Shown one piece after another: positions 14,253 through 15,857 of a stretch of DNA of 15,857 nucleotides. Made by a program: the position numbers and the translations under genes. The stretch spans positions 1-15,857 of the forward strand of contig JAFAPL010001135.1 in the NCBI GenBank assembly GCA_019247135.1, read 5' to 3'. Under the pieces are notes generated by a model. It was not told where the DNA came from and ran no database searches. It saw nothing but the letters and a program-made list of their open reading frames with translations. Numbering within the stretch: position 1 is the stretch's first letter; every line of letters starts with the position of its first letter. The DNA comes from Chloroflexota bacterium (lineage in GTDB: Bacteria > Chloroflexota > UBA6077 > CF-72).

Positions 14253-15857
14253 TCAGAGCGCCACGGCCGCGCCGTCGCGCCGCGGGTCCGCCCCGCCAGA
14301 AAGCACCCCGCGCTCCGCGTCAACCTGGATACCGTGACCGCCACCCACCGCCCACGTCCAGTCCTCCATCAGCTGCACGTCGTGCCCGAGCGCGCGTAGC
14401 TCCATCACCACCTCGGGTTCGATCCGACCCTCCACCATCACCCGCGTACCCTCGAACGCCCGCACCCGTGGCGCCTCGATCGCAGCCTGCACGTGCATGC
14501 CGAAGTCGAGCGAGTTCAGCACCATCTGGAGCGTCGTCTGCAAGATACCGTAGCTGCCTGGCGTGCCGATGCCCAGCCGCAGCGCACCGTCCCGCGTGAC
14601 GATGCACGGAGCCATCGGCATGTCTCGCTGCTGCTGTCCGGGTCGCAGAAAATTCGGGCTCGACGGCTCCAGGTCCGTCCAGTACAGAAAATTGTTCAGC
14701 ACGATCCCAGTGTCGCCGGCGACAAAGCCGCTCCCGAACGGAGCACCGTTGCTCTGCGTCACCGACACCAGGTTGCCCCAGCGGTCTGCGACCTCGAAAT
14801 GCGTCGTGTGCTCCGCGCCGCGCGGAACCCCCGCCGCGATAGAACCGTTCCCGCTGACCACGAAGCGCTCGCCTTCGCTCACCGCGGCGCAGCGCGGATC
14901 CAGCAGTTGACGCCGGTCGGCAGCGTACTCCTGACTGAGCAGCTCCGCGAGAATTGCGGGTTCGGCGGACGCGTAGTGCGTTCGATCCGCGCTCGCCAGC
15001 TTGATCGTCTCCAGTAGCAGGTGGAGATACTCCGCCGAGTTGTGCTCCATCGACGACAGATCGGTCGCCGCGAGCATGTTCAGGCACTCCAGGTACTGGA
15101 AGCCGGACGAGGGCGGGGGCGAGCAGTGGACTCGCCAATCGCGATACTCCACCGCGAGCGGTTCGCGCCACGTGGGCGCGTACTTCGCCAGGTCCGCCTC
15201 GCTCAACCATCCACCCGCCGATTGCACCGCCTGCACGAGCGATCGGCCGACGGCACCGCGATAGAAGGCGTCCGCGCCGCCGTCCGCGATCTGGCGGTAG
15301 CTGCGTGCCAGCTCCGGCTGAACCATCACGCTGCCGGCAGCCGGCGCTTCGCCGTCCGGCAGCAACGCGCCTCCACGTTCCGGGTGGCGCTCCAGCCGCG
15401 CCGCGTACGTGCTGAAGATCCCGGCCGACCAGGGACTGACCGGCCAGCCGTTTTCGGCCAGCTCGATGGCTGGCGCGAACAACGCCTGGCGCTCCAGCCG
15501 CCCGAAACGCTCGTGCGCCGACAGCCAGCCGGCCACCAGGCTCGGGACAGTGGCCGAGCGCACGTCCATGTCGATGTCGTCGATGCTCGAAAACGCGCTG
15601 GCCGTGGCCGCCCTGGGCGCCGGACCCAGGTAGTCGAGCGCGTGCACTCGGCGCGTCGCGGCCTCGTAGATCAGCATGCAGCCGCCACCGCCACCGATCC
15701 CCGACATGAACGGCTCGACGACCCCCAGTGCCGCGCCGACGGCAACCGCCGCGTCTACGGCCGTGCCACCCGCGAACAGCACCCGCAAGCCTGCCGTCGC
15801 GGCCAGCCCGTGTGCCGCGGCCACGACCCCGCTTCGGCCGATCGCCGGCGCCCGATA
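14253..15857 (-). CDS. Gamma-glutamyltransferase family protein (Ntn hydrolase, 5' end off window)
   Basis: The frame is open through the right edge: codons upstream of the GTG at 15824 still match the family (YRAPAIGRSGVVAAAHGLAATAGL), so the true start lies outside. There are 534 visible residues. GGTs are made as a proenzyme that cleaves itself before a Thr, which becomes the nucleophile; here that is the first Thr of EHTTHFEV (codon 14805-14807). The conserved AGGTAVDAAVAVGAALGVVEPFMSG, NGAPFGSGFVAGDTGIVLNN and LQMVLNSLDFGMHVQAAIEAPR blocks confirm the family. Residues that hold the glutamate moiety in the E. coli enzyme are replaced: the FREMAP arginine by YLGPAP, the LSSM serines by DMPM, and the LNNQMDD segment by LNNFLYW. 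It may therefore hydrolyse or transfer a different acyl group. Whether it is exported is unknown because the N-terminus is missing. It is convergent with the MutS-like gene. Confidence 0.9.
   Translation of the reverse strand, partial: YRAPAIGRSGVVAAAHGLAATAGLRVLFAGGTAVDAAVAVGAALGVVEPFMSGIGGGGGCMLIYEAATRRVHALDYLGPAPRAATASAFSSIDDIDMDVRSATVPSLVAGWLSAHERFGRLERQALFAPAIELAENGWPVSPWSAGIFSTYAARLERHPERGGALLPDGEAPAAGSVMVQPELARSYRQIADGGADAFYRGAVGRSLVQAVQSAGGWLSEADLAKYAPTWREPLAVEYRDWRVHCSPPPSSGFQYLECLNMLAATDLSSMEHNSAEYLHLLLETIKLASADRTHYASAEPAILAELLSQEYAADRRQLLDPRCAAVSEGERFVVSGNGSIAAGVPRGAEHTTHFEVADRWGNLVSVTQSNGAPFGSGFVAGDTGIVLNNFLYWTDLEPSSPNFLRPGQQQRDMPMAPCIVTRDGALRLGIGTPGSYGILQTTLQMVLNSLDFGMHVQAAIEAPRVRAFEGTRVMVEGRIEPEVVMELRALGHDVQLMEDWTWAVGGGHGIQVDAERGVLSGGADPRRDGAAVAL

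Noticed and set aside
14320..15210. Long minus-strand open frame (296 codons) within the GGT gene
   Set aside because: Arg/Gly-rich out-of-frame shadow of the GGT-family gene, common in GC-rich coding DNA; no domain seen.
15822..15824. GTG as start of the GGT-family gene
   Set aside because: The 11 codons upstream of it still align with the conserved GGT N-terminal region, so the frame continues past the window edge.
1..15857. CRISPR arrays, tRNA/rRNA genes, insertion sequences, riboswitches
   Set aside because: No regularly spaced repeats, cloverleaf sequences, transposase motifs or long structured leaders were seen; intergenic space is too short for most of these.

Overview
The window is a GC-rich bacterial chromosome segment with densely packed genes, nearly all on the plus strand. 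The best taxonomic guess is Chloroflexota or a similar GC-rich soil or sediment lineage. The reasons are the long Ala/Pro/Thr/Ser linker after the lipoprotein cysteine of the solute-binding protein, the gene content (hydantoinase A/B pair, PhyH dioxygenase, MetE-like protein, peptide-type ABC transporter), and several genes that lack a Shine-Dalgarno sequence and have a TAnnnT box 8-10 bases before the start. This is inference; no rRNA or marker gene is present.

Layout: (1) 1-831, minus strand, a MetE-type methyltransferase cut by the left edge. (2) 832-913, a short divergent promoter region. (3) 914-1660, a secreted NodB-type deacetylase. (4) 1683-8585, five very tightly spaced genes (gaps of 4 nt or overlaps): an MBL-fold hydrolase, a SelA-like PLP enzyme, hydantoinase/oxoprolinase subunits A and B, and a PhyH-type Fe(II)/2-oxoglutarate dioxygenase. 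(5) 8649-12458, a peptide-type ABC importer: two permeases and a predicted Tat-exported lipoprotein, with no ATPase gene in the window. (6) 12490-14151, a short MutS-related ATPase. (7) 14152-14252, a convergent gap that holds a 26-codon fossil of a short-chain dehydrogenase on the minus strand. (8) 14253-15857, minus strand, a gamma-glutamyltransferase-family protein cut by the right edge.

Working model (inference): the ABC importer brings in a small amide-, peptide- or lactam-like compound. HyuA/HyuB then open a ring or amide at the cost of ATP, with the MBL hydrolase, the SelA-like PLP enzyme and the dioxygenase processing the compound before or after that step. The combination looks like an uncharacterised catabolic operon whose substrate cannot be read from sequence. 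The GGT-family protein lacks most residues that bind the glutamate moiety in the E. coli enzyme, so it may act on a related but non-glutamyl substrate.

No tRNA, rRNA, CRISPR array, insertion sequence or prophage signature was seen. The genes are uniformly GC-rich and show no obvious compositional break.
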